Assembly (NCBI GenBank): GCA_029261235.1
Contig: JAJDBS010000019.1
Location: 1 to 33,882, forward strand
DNA: 33,882 bases
DNA from: Nitrospirales bacterium
Lineage (GTDB): Bacteria > Nitrospirota > Nitrospiria > Nitrospirales > UBA8639
Direction: 5' to 3'
Shown: piece after piece, positions 1 to 7,793 of the stretch
Position numbering within the stretch: the first letter of the stretch is position 1
Layout: each line of letters opens with the position of its first letter
Translations under genes and position numbers: made by a program
The notes under the pieces: generated by a model
Databases searched by the model: none
Seen by the model: the letters and a program-made list of their open reading frames with translations, nothing else
What the model was told of the DNA's origin: nothing

Positions 1-1001
1 ACAGCCGGAAGACGCCTGATCAGAGCATTCTTTTTGACCATCTTATGGGCGCCCAGGGCCAATGAAATGGTCACGACAGCTGGAAGCGCCTCCGGGATTG
101 CAGCCACAGCGAGACTCACGGCTGTGAGAAACATGAGAACGGTCGGCTCCCCTCGAAGCACTCCCAAAATAAATACAGAGAGGCATACGGCGAAAATGGC
201 GAAGGCCAAGCGTTGACCGAACCGGACCAATCGTTTTTGTAACGGCGTCTTAACAGCTTGTTCCTCATGTAAAAGGGCGGCAATCTTTCCAAGCTCTGTG
301 GCCATACCAATAGCGATCACAATCCCCGTGGCCCGGCCATATGTCACAACCGTACCTTTGTACGCCATATTGAGACGATCCCCGATGGGAAGTTCTTGAG
401 TGGCAAGACTGATCGTGTGTTTTTCTACCGGCACCGACTCCCCGGTTAAAGCGGCCTCATCGACTCTAAGCTGGCTCGTTTCAATGAGCCGTAGGTCGGC
501 TGGAATGAGATCCCCTGCCTCAACGATGACAATATCGCCGTAGATAAGTTGAGAAGCAGGGACTGCCACTGTTTGACCCCCTCGACGGACCTTTGCGTTG
601 CGAGGAACCAGCATTTTAAGAGCAGCCATAGCGCGCTCTGCCCGAAACTCTTGGACAAACCCAATGATCCCATTCAGCAAAACAATAACAACGATGGCGA
701 GGGAATCCAGCGGTTCACCAATGATCCCTGAGACAACGGCGGCGCCCATCAAAACCAGAATCATGAAATCGGTGAATTGATCCAGGAACATCCACCAGTG
801 ACTCCGAGGCGGATGCTCCAGTATTTCATTGTGGCCGTAGTCACACGCCCGTCGTTGGACTTCGGAGGCGCTCAGACCAGTCTGAGAATCAACGTTCAAC
901 CGTTGTGCGACATCCACAGCAGAAAGTGTGTGCCATGGGAGCGCCTCGACTTTCATCAAAGAGCGACTTCTGTTTATTATGTCATCGTTACCCATAGACA
1001 T
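1..1001 (-). CDS. P-type cation-transporting ATPase, N-terminal third (cut by window edge)
   Basis: Reading the minus strand from 1001 to the window edge gives an uninterrupted frame of about 333 residues. It shows the N-terminal cation-ATPase domain (WHTLSAVDVAQRL), the M1/M2 membrane hairpin, the actuator domain with GDIVIVEAGDLIPADLRLIE and the dephosphorylation loop DEAALTGESVPVEK, then M3/M4 with the ion-binding motif PEALPAVV. The frame leaves the window shortly before the expected DKTGT phosphorylation site. PEALPA in M4 and the overall layout fit the P2-type (SERCA/PMR1-like Ca2+ or related cation) pumps of the cytoplasmic membrane; the ion cannot be settled from this part. Start choice is open between ATG 1001, 995 and 956; no strong ribosome site decides it. 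It is divergent from the metallopeptidase gene at 1209, so 1002-1208 should hold both promoters. Confidence 0.93.
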   Translation of the reverse strand, partial: MSMGNDDIINRSRSLMKVEALPWHTLSAVDVAQRLNVDSQTGLSASEVQRRACDYGHNEILEHPPRSHWWMFLDQFTDFMILVLMGAAVVSGIIGEPLDSLAIVVIVLLNGIIGFVQEFRAERAMAALKMLVPRNAKVRRGGQTVAVPASQLIYGDIVIVEAGDLIPADLRLIETSQLRVDEAALTGESVPVEKHTISLATQELPIGDRLNMAYKGTVVTYGRATGIVIAIGMATELGKIAALLHEEQAVKTPLQKRLVRFGQRLAFAIFAVCLSVFILGVLRGEPTVLMFLTAVSLAVAAIPEALPAVVTISLALGAHKMVKKNALIRRLPA

Positions 1002-1208
1002 CGTTCTCAAGCGTCAAATTCTAATACCCCATTAGCAGATCAAACTCTAGCTTACTAGGCAATGAATAACCTACCTTGGGACTTCGTTCCATGCAATCTC
1101 CGATTGCTACTCACTTCCTGCTTTACTTCAGTGAAATAATCGAGGACGACACATGAAACCTCAGGCAACGAAGCATCGTTCCCCTACCTATTACAATAGT
1201 GAATTAGT

Positions 1209-2225
1209 ATGAACGCACGTCGCCGACAAGAACGTCTGACCCGCCGTCTATCCTTATTCTTTTCGGGCATCGTTTTTTTATTGCTTCTGATGATGTTATT
1301 GGCTGGTAGCCATACAACGTCAGAGATCGTCGTCCGCATTGTTGTAGCGTTTCTTGTGACCATGATTTTGTATCGGCTTCTGAGCCGAAAAGCCCGACGT
1401 CGAGCGGTCCTTCGGAAACAACCATTTCCGACATCTTGGGAAACTGTTTTACAACAGGAGGTACCGTTTTTTCATACACTCGATGAATTGGAGAAGGATC
1501 GCTTTCGAGAAGAGGTACGCATCTTTCTGAATGAAAAACGGATTACTGGCATCAAGACTTCAGTCGATGACACGGTGCGCGTGTTAGTTGCGACGAGTGC
1601 GATCATTCCGATTTTTGGATTTCCTGGTTGGGAGTGGGACCAAATTCGTGAGGTACTCATTTATCCGACCACCTTTAATGAACAATACGAGATTGAGCGC
1701 GGAAACCGAGATGTACTAGGCATGGTCGGGCGAGGGGCGATGAATCGCATGATGATTCTCTCTAAACCAGAACTGTTGCAAGGATTTCGTGCAGGCCAGG
1801 ATCGAAAAAACGTAGGGATTCATGAGTTTACCCATTTACTCGATAAGTCCGACGGCGCGGTGGATGGCATACCTTCTGCTGGGCTCCCACGGTCTGTCGT
1901 CATCCCATGGCTTAAACTGATACATCAAGAAATGGCAAACATCCGGGCCGGGCACTCGGATGTCAATCCATATGGCTTGAAAAATGAAGCTGAATTTTTT
2001 GCAGTTGCTTCGGAATATTTTTTTGAAAATCCGGACAAGATGATACGGAAGCATCCTGAATTGTACGCCATGCTGGAACAAGTCTTTCAGCAGGATCCAC
2101 AGTCTCGAGTCAAAAAAGCTCTAGTGTCCATGGTGAAACCTGAAGCCAGACAACTGGGCCGCAATGTTCCTTGCCCATGCGGCAGCGGAAAGAAATACAA
2201 ACACTGTTGTTTAGCAAATCGGTGA
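1209..2225 (+). CDS. mtfA: MtfA-like zinc metallopeptidase (M90) with membrane anchor and SEC-C tail
   Basis: A 338-residue protein. Residues about 15-60 form two hydrophobic segments, so it is probably anchored in the inner membrane. The core carries the zinc site HEFTH (H205, E206, H209) followed by LLDKSDG, and a downstream SEYFFENP whose E269 is the likely third ligand; this is the gluzincin-like arrangement of peptidase family M90 (MtfA, the Mlc-titration factor of enterobacteria). The last 20 residues are a SEC-C zinc motif (NVPCPCGSGKKYKHCC; C322, C324, H332/C333/C334), absent from E. coli MtfA and usually found on SecA and on proteins that touch ribosomes or other proteins. No obvious Shine-Dalgarno precedes ATG 1209. 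Function as a regulated peptidase is known for the family; the target here is unknown, and no Mlc or PTS gene is nearby. Confidence 0.88.
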   Translation: MNARRRQERLTRRLSLFFSGIVFLLLLMMLLAGSHTTSEIVVRIVVAFLVTMILYRLLSRKARRRAVLRKQPFPTSWETVLQQEVPFFHTLDELEKDRFREEVRIFLNEKRITGIKTSVDDTVRVLVATSAIIPIFGFPGWEWDQIREVLIYPTTFNEQYEIERGNRDVLGMVGRGAMNRMMILSKPELLQGFRAGQDRKNVGIHEFTHLLDKSDGAVDGIPSAGLPRSVVIPWLKLIHQEMANIRAGHSDVNPYGLKNEAEFFAVASEYFFENPDKMIRKHPELYAMLEQVFQQDPQSRVKKALVSMVKPEARQLGRNVPCPCGSGKKYKHCCLANR

Positions 2226-2379
2226 ACCATGCGCTGTTCCTCACCACAGCGGAATAGATTGAATGAATTATAATCCCAACAATTCGTTATCTATCCTGCC
2301 CTAGTAGATGAACGAGTAACCACGTTATGACTGTCATACCCACAGCTTGAACTGAGCATCCATCTTCAAGAAATGCAAA

Positions 2380-2432
2380 CTGGATCCCCGCCTTCACGTC
2401 AAAGCGCGTCGGCGGGTAGACGCGGGAATGAC
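2380..2432. repeat. REP-like palindromic element, copy 1
   Basis: The block begins CTGGATCCCCGCC and ends GCGGGAATGAC, with complementary GC-rich arms around a variable centre. It is the widespread form in which GGATTCCCGC pairs with GCGGGAATGAC. A second copy lies at 21938-21990 and a shorter one at 22031-22066. A 9-base inverted pair (CTTCAAGAA near 2364, TTCTTGAAG near 2467) flanks this copy. It sits in the 258-bp gap between the convergent metallopeptidase and macrodomain genes, where it may also act as a transcription stop. Confidence 0.7.
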
Positions 2433-2483
2433 TCCACCAGGGATAAACACTCGCACCCTTTCATATTCTTGAAGAGTTCTCCC

Positions 2484-2972
2484 TTACAGCTTCTCTACCG
2501 CCTGAACTCCCGGATGATAGGTCGAATAGATCACAATGGGAATAGACAGATCGCCCAGATGCTTTTCAATTAATGGTTTGACATCTTTCCAATCTAACCC
2601 ACCGACACCGGTAGCTAACCTGGGGAGCGCTACGCTGGTGAATTTCTCGACTTCAATAGTTTTCCGTAAAGCCTTGAGACAATGATTCACATTTTCCACC
2701 GAGGCCTTCCCCGGTCGACTGCCGTGGTTAGCTGGCGGTTCCTGCGTTAGGAGATTGATAATGCGTACACCCCCCACCCCACCCCAAGTCCACAATTCAC
2801 CAGGCTTGGGTTCAGATACTTGGCAGGCATGCTTAAAGTCTTTATACATCGCCGGCCACCGCTCCCGCAGGGCCAAAGCCAAACCGTTAGCGAAATTATC
2901 GTGTGGAGCCACTCCATGAGCTACGGCCCCGGCTTTTGTTAACAAAACATCTCCTTCAACTTCTTGAATCAT
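2484..2972 (-). CDS. Macrodomain (ADP-ribose-binding) protein
   Basis: A 162-residue protein made of one macrodomain. It opens with EVEGDVLLTKAGAVAHGVAP, the usual first strand plus ligand loop (with HGVAPHDNFANGLA in the place of the Asn-rich loop), and later has ALPRLATGVGGLDW, the glycine loop with the GGLDW ending typical of the Poa1p/ALC1-like branch. Members bind ADP-ribose or related nucleotides and many remove ADP-ribose from proteins, DNA or phosphate ends. A strong ribosome site (GGAGG, 8 bases before ATG 2972) fixes the start. It stands alone: no DarT-type ADP-ribosyltransferase or sirtuin lies beside it, so I see no toxin-antitoxin pair. Substrate is not decidable from sequence. 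Confidence 0.88.
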   Translation of the reverse strand: MIQEVEGDVLLTKAGAVAHGVAPHDNFANGLALALRERWPAMYKDFKHACQVSEPKPGELWTWGGVGGVRIINLLTQEPPANHGSRPGKASVENVNHCLKALRKTIEVEKFTSVALPRLATGVGGLDWKDVKPLIEKHLGDLSIPIVIYSTYHPGVQAVEKL

Positions 2973-3187
2973 TGACGGTCCTCCTTCAAACTGAAATACA
3001 TTAATATTATGGCACGATATTCTTCTCTATCAATCAAGATTTTGGATTTATAGATTACCTTCGTGAAATGAGCCTTAGCTTCACCAGGTCATAAATTTTG
3101 TCTCAGACACAACTCATAAAGTTCACGCGAACAATGATGAAAGTTTGGAAACTTGTTGAGAACCAAAATGCCTGGCCACTCCCATCC

Positions 3188-3629
3188 TTACGTCCGCCCA
3201 TGCGTTGGAACAATAAGAACGGGAACAGATGATTTTTGTAAAACTCCCTCGCTTATACTCCCGACTAGAAGTTGCCTGAGGGTTCCCTTCCCATGTGACC
3301 CAAGTATCACCATATCTACCGACAGGTTATCTATTTCAGGTAGTATGGTTTTCAACCGTTGGACCTTGAACCAGAAGCGCGACACACTCAAACCCCTCGG
3401 ACCGCAATTCCTGGCCAAATTGCTGTAATTGCTGATGTTCCTTATGAAACCTTTTGGCGACGACATCTCGCATTTCTGGTGGATCAACTTCGTATCCAAC
3501 AAACTCCGGATCAGGCTCGGCAACATGCACAAGCCAAATCTTATTGGACACAAATTTCGCCAATCCTTTCACATACTCAATAATTTTTTGAGACGAGTCA
3601 GAAAAGTCGACCGCAACCAGTAATTTCAT
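3188..3629 (-). pseudogene. Universal stress protein (UspA family), single-base frameshift
   Basis: The first frame starts at ATG 3629 (ribosome site AAGGAT) and runs MKLLVAVDFSDSSQKIIEYV to VALLVQGPTVEN, the first half of a UspA fold. It then stops at 3336. The second half, ILPEIDNLSVDMVILGSHGK and then LVGSISEGVLQKSSVPVLIVP, continues in another frame to 3188. Removing one base from the GG at 3347-3348 joins them as TVEN-ILPEIDN without a gap, giving a normal single-domain Usp of about 146 residues with the ATP-binding GxHGxG-like loop. So either the gene was inactivated recently by a 1-base insertion or the sequence has an error there. Everything outside that base looks intact, which favours a very recent event or an error. 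Confidence 0.85.
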
Positions 3630-4029
3630 TCACTTATCCTTGTGAACGATCCGCTGCACTGCAAGGAAAAAAATAATTCATCCTCCCTGATACTCCAAGA
3701 AGCAAGAGGAATGCCGCCTCACCAGAAATGGGGAAAGCTACGTCAGACGTTTCATTCGAGAGGGAGCTGGTGAAAGACTGCCTTGCGATATGAGGAATTT
3801 TGCCCCAAGCGCTGGCTCGGAATATTCCCAAAAAGGGGCAGAAGTGACTCGCATGATACGTAGAGTGTTTAAAACAAAGAATCCAATGTATTGCTGGGAA
3901 TAGCGTTTCAATAAAAGGAGAGCATCCTCTGATACTCATGAAAAAAGCGCAACCAAGGGAGTGTTGAATAATACTGATCTCCAATGGCAACAAGCACCAC
4001 AACCACGTTGAATATCAGAGCCACGGGTC
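3630..4029. other. Intergenic stretch without recognised gene
   Basis: About 400 bp upstream of the stress-protein gene. Short open frames exist on the minus strand (for example 3634-4002), but their composition is rich in Cys, Phe and Ser with no domain, and no ribosome site is convincing. I see no RNA gene or repeat in this part. Confidence 0.5.
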
Positions 4030-4178
4030 GGTTCAAAAAGGTCCGTCCAGCAAGGCCTCAGCCACTTTGACGCGCGGAGCATACCTTCTATACATGAGCT
4101 TTGCTTGATTCATCCTGGAAAATGATACGTTTGTGGCGAGAACACCACTAGTGGCTTTTTTTAATAGACCCAGCATGG
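4030..4178. repeat. Possible noncoding hairpin repeat (miniature-element-like)
   Basis: The segment starts TTCAAAAAGGTCCGTCCAGC and ends with CACTAGTGGCTTTTTTTAA. The two ends can be paired loosely (AAAAAG/CTTTTT plus part of the inner arm), and the block ...CAGCAAGGCC...GGCGAGAACACCACTAG... resembles, from memory, a dispersed noncoding repeat of Nitrospira-like genomes. Only one copy is in this window, so the call rests on the loose inverted ends and recall. Confidence 0.3.
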
Positions 4179-4372
4179 AAAACGGTGCACGACACGAATG
4201 AGACTTAAAAAAAAGTAAATTCTCATGATGGTATCGAACTTGTACTAACAAAAAGAACAAAACAAAAAACCAATGAAAGCACCCAAGTTCATAAAACTTT
4301 GTGATCGTTCAGTCAATTCATAGGCCTCATTCTTAGTGTTATGGAATGGGAGTGGCATGAGACACCAAAAGC

Positions 4373-4440
4373 AGGAAAAGGAAGATCGTTGGTCGGTAAT
4401 ATTAGCGGGAGGGGAAGGAGAGCAAACACCTACGCTTGTT
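4373..4440 (+). pseudogene. Possible fragment of a sugar-nucleotidyltransferase N-terminus
   Basis: The frame starting at 4336 reads DRWSVILAGGEGEQ around 4381-4422. VILAGGEGE is the nucleotide-binding start of mannose-1-phosphate guanylyltransferase-like enzymes (usually LAGGxGxR), but the essential Arg is Gln here and the frame turns into transposase relic about 10 codons later. The match is short and could be chance, since this stretch may equally be part of the transposase relic read in another frame. Confidence 0.25.
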
Positions 4441-4871
4441 GAACAAACGTGGCCGAGCCGCCTACAAAAGCGTTATCTTTGGGATCTTGGAGCGCGAATC
4501 TCGAGTAGATACCAAAGTCGTGGAGTCGGTCAGTGCAGAGGAACTCATGCGACATATCCAAGCCAAGACCCGGAAAGGATCGGTCGATAATACGGATGCT
4601 TTTCGGGGCGATCAATCTTTGAAACGCAATGGCAAACATCAAACGATCAATCATTCCAAAGCTTTTGTCAGTTGACGCCAGCGCAAGAATTACATTAACG
4701 GCATTGAAGGGTTTTGGAATTATGTCAAACATATTTTGTATCAGTATCGCGGGGGGTTCAAAATACCATTCCCCGATGTATTTGCAAAAAGTTGAATATC
4801 GCTTAAATCACCAGCACGAGAATCGGTTTAAACGATTCTTGAAGATCTACTTTGGTCACGTTTCGCCCTAA
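4400..4871 (+). pseudogene. Relic of an IS1595/ISXO2-type transposase
   Basis: Pieces of a DDE transposase follow each other in order. NKRGRAAYKSVIFGILERES and TKVVESVSAEELMRHIQ come first, then KGSVDNTDAFRGDQSLKRNG and HSKAFVS, then an in-frame TGA (4673-4675). In the same frame this continues to KNYINGIEGFWNYVKHILYQ (the INGIExFW block with the catalytic Glu). A frameshift near 4760 follows, and YLQKVEYRLNHQHENRFKRF and FGHVSP run to a stop at 4869-4871. This order and the RxNHxHEN ending are those of the IS1595 family. The N-terminal zinc-finger part is missing or unrecognisable. I found no clear terminal inverted repeats. It is dead, and its 3' end lies 40 bp before the next gene. Confidence 0.8.
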
Positions 4872-4911
4872 TTACCTGTTATTTTTATCCCCCTTTGACT
4901 GGAGAATTGGT

Positions 4912-5904
4912 ATGAAACGTTTATTGCTCTCGGTGGTGCTGAGTGCTTTGACATGCGGGCCCGCTTATGCGGTGCCAATGATTGTCGACTACAACGTGGA
5001 TTTCTTCTCGCCAATCCAAAGTTTTTGGGGCCCAGGCCAAAGCGCCGCCAACTTTAGCTATAACCAGGTGATTGTGGGAAACTCTACCTTAGGTGTGCGG
5101 ATAGAGGCGTGAGCCAGCGCGGGAACGGTTGGTTCGAACTATAACGGCGGGATTTCGGTTGGCTATGACAATCAAGTGCTACCAGGACCCGCTAACTTGA
5201 AGCTTGGGTTTCAGGGCGATCCCAATGGTGGCGGCTTTAACACAGTCTTAGGTGCATTTCTCAAATCCACCGCGTTGCTGCCTTCCCCCTTACCTGATAC
5301 AACCATAACCAACCGTAATTACTCGTTGAACACGACCTCTACGTACACCCCGTCACCCCCAGACACAAGCTCAGACAGTGATTCGTTCACACCTGCCAAA
5401 ACGGAATTCGGGGTAGATGTTTTTCTGGCCTCGGCTAGTGTGGGGATTGACTATGACATTGTTCAGAATTCCACGCACACGGTCTCGGGAGTCAACGGCA
5501 TTGCCCGCGCAGTCCACCAGGGAAGCGGTCAAATTCGGGATGCGTGGTTCTCCCTTGACGCGACCGATAACGTTTCGCTCGATCTCGATCTAGGTGGCAT
5601 CTGGGACGTCAATTTGGCAAGTTTGTCGCTAAGCAACTTATTTTCGACTGATTTTGATCTTGCTCTTGTGGCCTTTGCCGAAGCTAGTATCATCGGGTTC
5701 GGTGGCCGAGAGGAAATAACGCTAGCGAGTATTGATTTGTTTTCGAATACGCCATTTGCACTCGACTTGAGATCAACCAACACGCTATCAAACTTTCAAA
5801 TAAATGTGGTGCCAGAGCCAAGTACGTTGAGCCTTATGACTCTCGGACTACTCTGCATGGCCACTGCAATAAGGCGTCGTAAGGCACGTGGCAATACGCA
5901 ATGA
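4912..5904 (+). pseudogene. PEP-CTERM secreted protein, interrupted by in-frame TGA
   Basis: From ATG 4912 (GGAG upstream) the frame gives a signal peptide, MKRLLLSVVLSALTCGPAYA, and a beta-rich extracellular domain. Codon 67 (5110-5112) is TGA. The same frame then continues without shift for 263 more codons (ASAGTVGSNYNGGISVGYDN onward) and ends in VVPEPSTLSLMTLGLLCMA plus IRRRK, a complete PEP-CTERM sorting signal: motif, hydrophobic stretch and basic tail. Such proteins are exported by Sec and processed by an exosortase, often into the outer envelope or biofilm matrix. Because both sides are well kept, the stop must be recent or a sequencing error. TGA serves as an ordinary stop in neighbouring genes, so recoding is unlikely. 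The mature domain is not one I can name. Confidence 0.8.
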
Positions 5905-6328
5905 TGTGGTGAGAAGCGAGCGGCTGTTCAGACTTGGCCCTGCGGTTCGTAGCTAGGGCTTGATAGACAGGGACAAGCTCCGACAAATCTAGAGCTCGTC
6001 TTATGGCTTAGCTCGGATAGAATCCCGAGAGCTGCCTGACCATTCCATGCTGTTTTTATGGAGTTATCGCATGAGTGGGGAGGAAAACCGGTGAAGGGGA
6101 GAGCTATAGAGAGGGGCTATGGATTAGGGTTAAGAGACAAATCTGTTGTTGATTAGTTAATAAGTATTCCGGTGGAACCAATTTTCTCATTGATTGTGCC
6201 ATCGCTAACATGCGGGCTGGGAAGAATATTCCATTGTACTCTTGTGTCCAGCTCTCATCTTGTTAATTCATAGTACCTCCCAAAACCGTAGAGAATATAC
6301 AAAGTTCATTTTACACAATTCAATGTCT
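5905..6328. other. Intergenic stretch, nothing recognised
   Basis: About 420 bp between the convergent PEP-CTERM and haem-binding genes. I see no open frame with coding character, no strong hairpin followed by T residues, and no match to the repeats found elsewhere in the window. Confidence 0.5.
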
Positions 6329-6784
6329 CTAATGATCGCTTTCCTCTTCTACCGACGGCACACTTGCCGCCCAGGCTTGCAGCACAGCATGATCCTGATC
6401 TGATAGTTGTGCTTCGGGGTGTAGAGGAAGGTAGAACCACGGTGGCATTTCGCCTTCCTCAACCTCTTCCCATATTTCCTTGATCATTTTGTTGCGTTTC
6501 TGTTCATCATATCGATTCCATGTCGAGAAGTTAAGTTCTTCTCGACCTTCCCGAACGTCCCAAGCCAACAACCAGGAAATAGGTGCGACTTGACTATACC
6601 CCGGCCAGATCGTCTCATGTGAATGACAGTCGTAACAAGCGCGTTCCAGAATTGTCTTCACCTCCGGCGATACCACTATTTCTTCCTCTATCGGAGGATT
6701 ACTCATGGTCACGGGTATCAATTGGATTCCAAACAACAGAATGAGGATCAACACCAAGCCCATTGTGATCGGAGTTTTTGTCAT
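6329..6784 (-). CDS. Haem-binding-domain protein (Haem_bd family), monohaem c-type cytochrome
   Basis: A 151-residue protein with an N-terminal membrane anchor or signal (residues 8-27, GLVLILILLFGIQLIPV) followed by a single CxxCH haem c site, CYDCH at 50-54, in the context VKTILERACYDCHSHETIWP. The downstream blocks WPGYSQVAPISWLLAWDVRE, LNFSTWNRY and GEMPPWFYLPLHPEA are characteristic of the Haem_bd domain family (PF14376), periplasmic cytochromes of unknown partner. The Met in GEMPPW is a candidate distal ligand. It is a single-gene unit with a weak ribosome site. It would act outside the cytoplasmic membrane and needs the cytochrome c maturation system, which is not in this window. Confidence 0.85.
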   Translation of the reverse strand: MTKTPITMGLVLILILLFGIQLIPVTMSNPPIEEEIVVSPEVKTILERACYDCHSHETIWPGYSQVAPISWLLAWDVREGREELNFSTWNRYDEQKRNKMIKEIWEEVEEGEMPPWFYLPLHPEAQLSDQDHAVLQAWAASVPSVEEESDH

Positions 6785-7005
6785 AGTTGTACGTTCTTAA
6801 AATAAGCGCTTGGCTCCGATTGATAACGTTCTTTTGATATCTGAAGGATCCTTCCTCACTCTGGAAGAAAACCTTACCCAGGAAACAAAGCAAGCCTCAT
6901 GCCCATCTCGTTTTCTATAATGAAGACAACATTTGTTAAACTTCGAAGAAGTTATATGATTTCTCTCTGATCACAAAGATCATCTTTTAAGAAATCTCAA
7001 TCACC

Positions 7006-7686
7006 ATGACCATTATCCCTCAGACCATTTTAAAAGTCTTGGTAGGCTCGCATGCTCATGGGCTCGCAACCCCTGCCTCCGAGCACGACTACCGAAGCGT
7101 ATTCGTCATTCCCACTGATGACATGTTCAAATTGGGTTTTAAACAACCCGGCACTCAATGGACCAAGGGACAGACGGATGAAACGGCATGGGAAGTGGGC
7201 CCTTTTCTCTCCTTGGCCACTCAAGGCCATCCTCTTGTCTTAGAGACGTTTTGGGCCCCCGTCGAGCAATTTAATAAATGGGGACAGCGCCTACGATCAC
7301 TCTTTCCAGATGTGTGGTCATCAGAAAAATCTTTTGATGCCTTCGTGAAGTACGCACATAATCAACGTCAGAAATTCTTGGAGAAAAAAGATGGCCGCCC
7401 GGAGAAATACGCTGCGGCTTATTTGCGGGTCTTACATAATTTATGTGAACTCTTAGAAACGGGCGCCTTTACAGTTCACATCGCTCAAACAGAGTTGGGA
7501 AAGAAAATTTTTCGAATTAAACAGGGAAAGTACCAAACCGGGGAAGTGATTGACCTAGGGGAAACGTTACTATTAAGAGCACAAAAACTTCGAACAACTT
7601 CTTCTCACACGGAAAATTTGACTCGCATCAATTCGTTTCTCATCGACATACGCCGCGAGTACTTGGCAGATCTTCCACCGAATTGA
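7006..7686 (+). CDS. RlaP/YcgL-type nucleotidyltransferase (pol-beta superfamily)
   Basis: A 226-residue protein beginning with the nucleotidyltransferase signature VLVGSHAHGLATPASEHDYR: the GS at 14-15 and the acidic residues E26/D28 match the GSx10-13DxD-like site. It continues with FVIPTDDMFKLGF and the helical half of this family (YAHNQRQKF, AAYLRVLHNLCELLETG). This fits the RlaP family (PF10127, often near RNA ligases) or a close standalone relative. The reaction would be transfer of a nucleotide to an unknown acceptor; no RNA ligase is encoded nearby. The start is supported by family spacing rather than by a good ribosome site. It is convergent with the lipoprotein gene that ends at 7794. 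Confidence 0.82.
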   Translation: MTIIPQTILKVLVGSHAHGLATPASEHDYRSVFVIPTDDMFKLGFKQPGTQWTKGQTDETAWEVGPFLSLATQGHPLVLETFWAPVEQFNKWGQRLRSLFPDVWSSEKSFDAFVKYAHNQRQKFLEKKDGRPEKYAAAYLRVLHNLCELLETGAFTVHIAQTELGKKIFRIKQGKYQTGEVIDLGETLLLRAQKLRTTSSHTENLTRINSFLIDIRREYLADLPPN

Positions 7687-7793
7687 TTCTGAGTTGCTTT
7701 TTTCTACCAAGCCAAGATTTCTGGCCTTCAGATTTCTCCTAAAAAAACATCTTCTATATCCCAATCTTCGAATAGAAAGATTGTTCTCCTCAA

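Noticed and set aside
2484..2972. Macrodomain gene as half of a DarT-DarG-like toxin-antitoxin pair
   Set aside because: No ADP-ribosyltransferase gene lies on either side; the neighbours are a REP-like element and a stress-protein gene.
3634..4260. Open frames on the minus strand at 3634-4002 and 4033-4260
   Set aside because: No domains or ribosome sites, Cys/Phe/Ser-rich composition, and one overlaps the probable noncoding repeat.
7762..7783. AT-rich hairpin (CAATCTT/AAGATTG) as a terminator between convergent genes
   Set aside because: The stem is weak and no T-run follows directly on either strand; the nearest is about 15 bases away.
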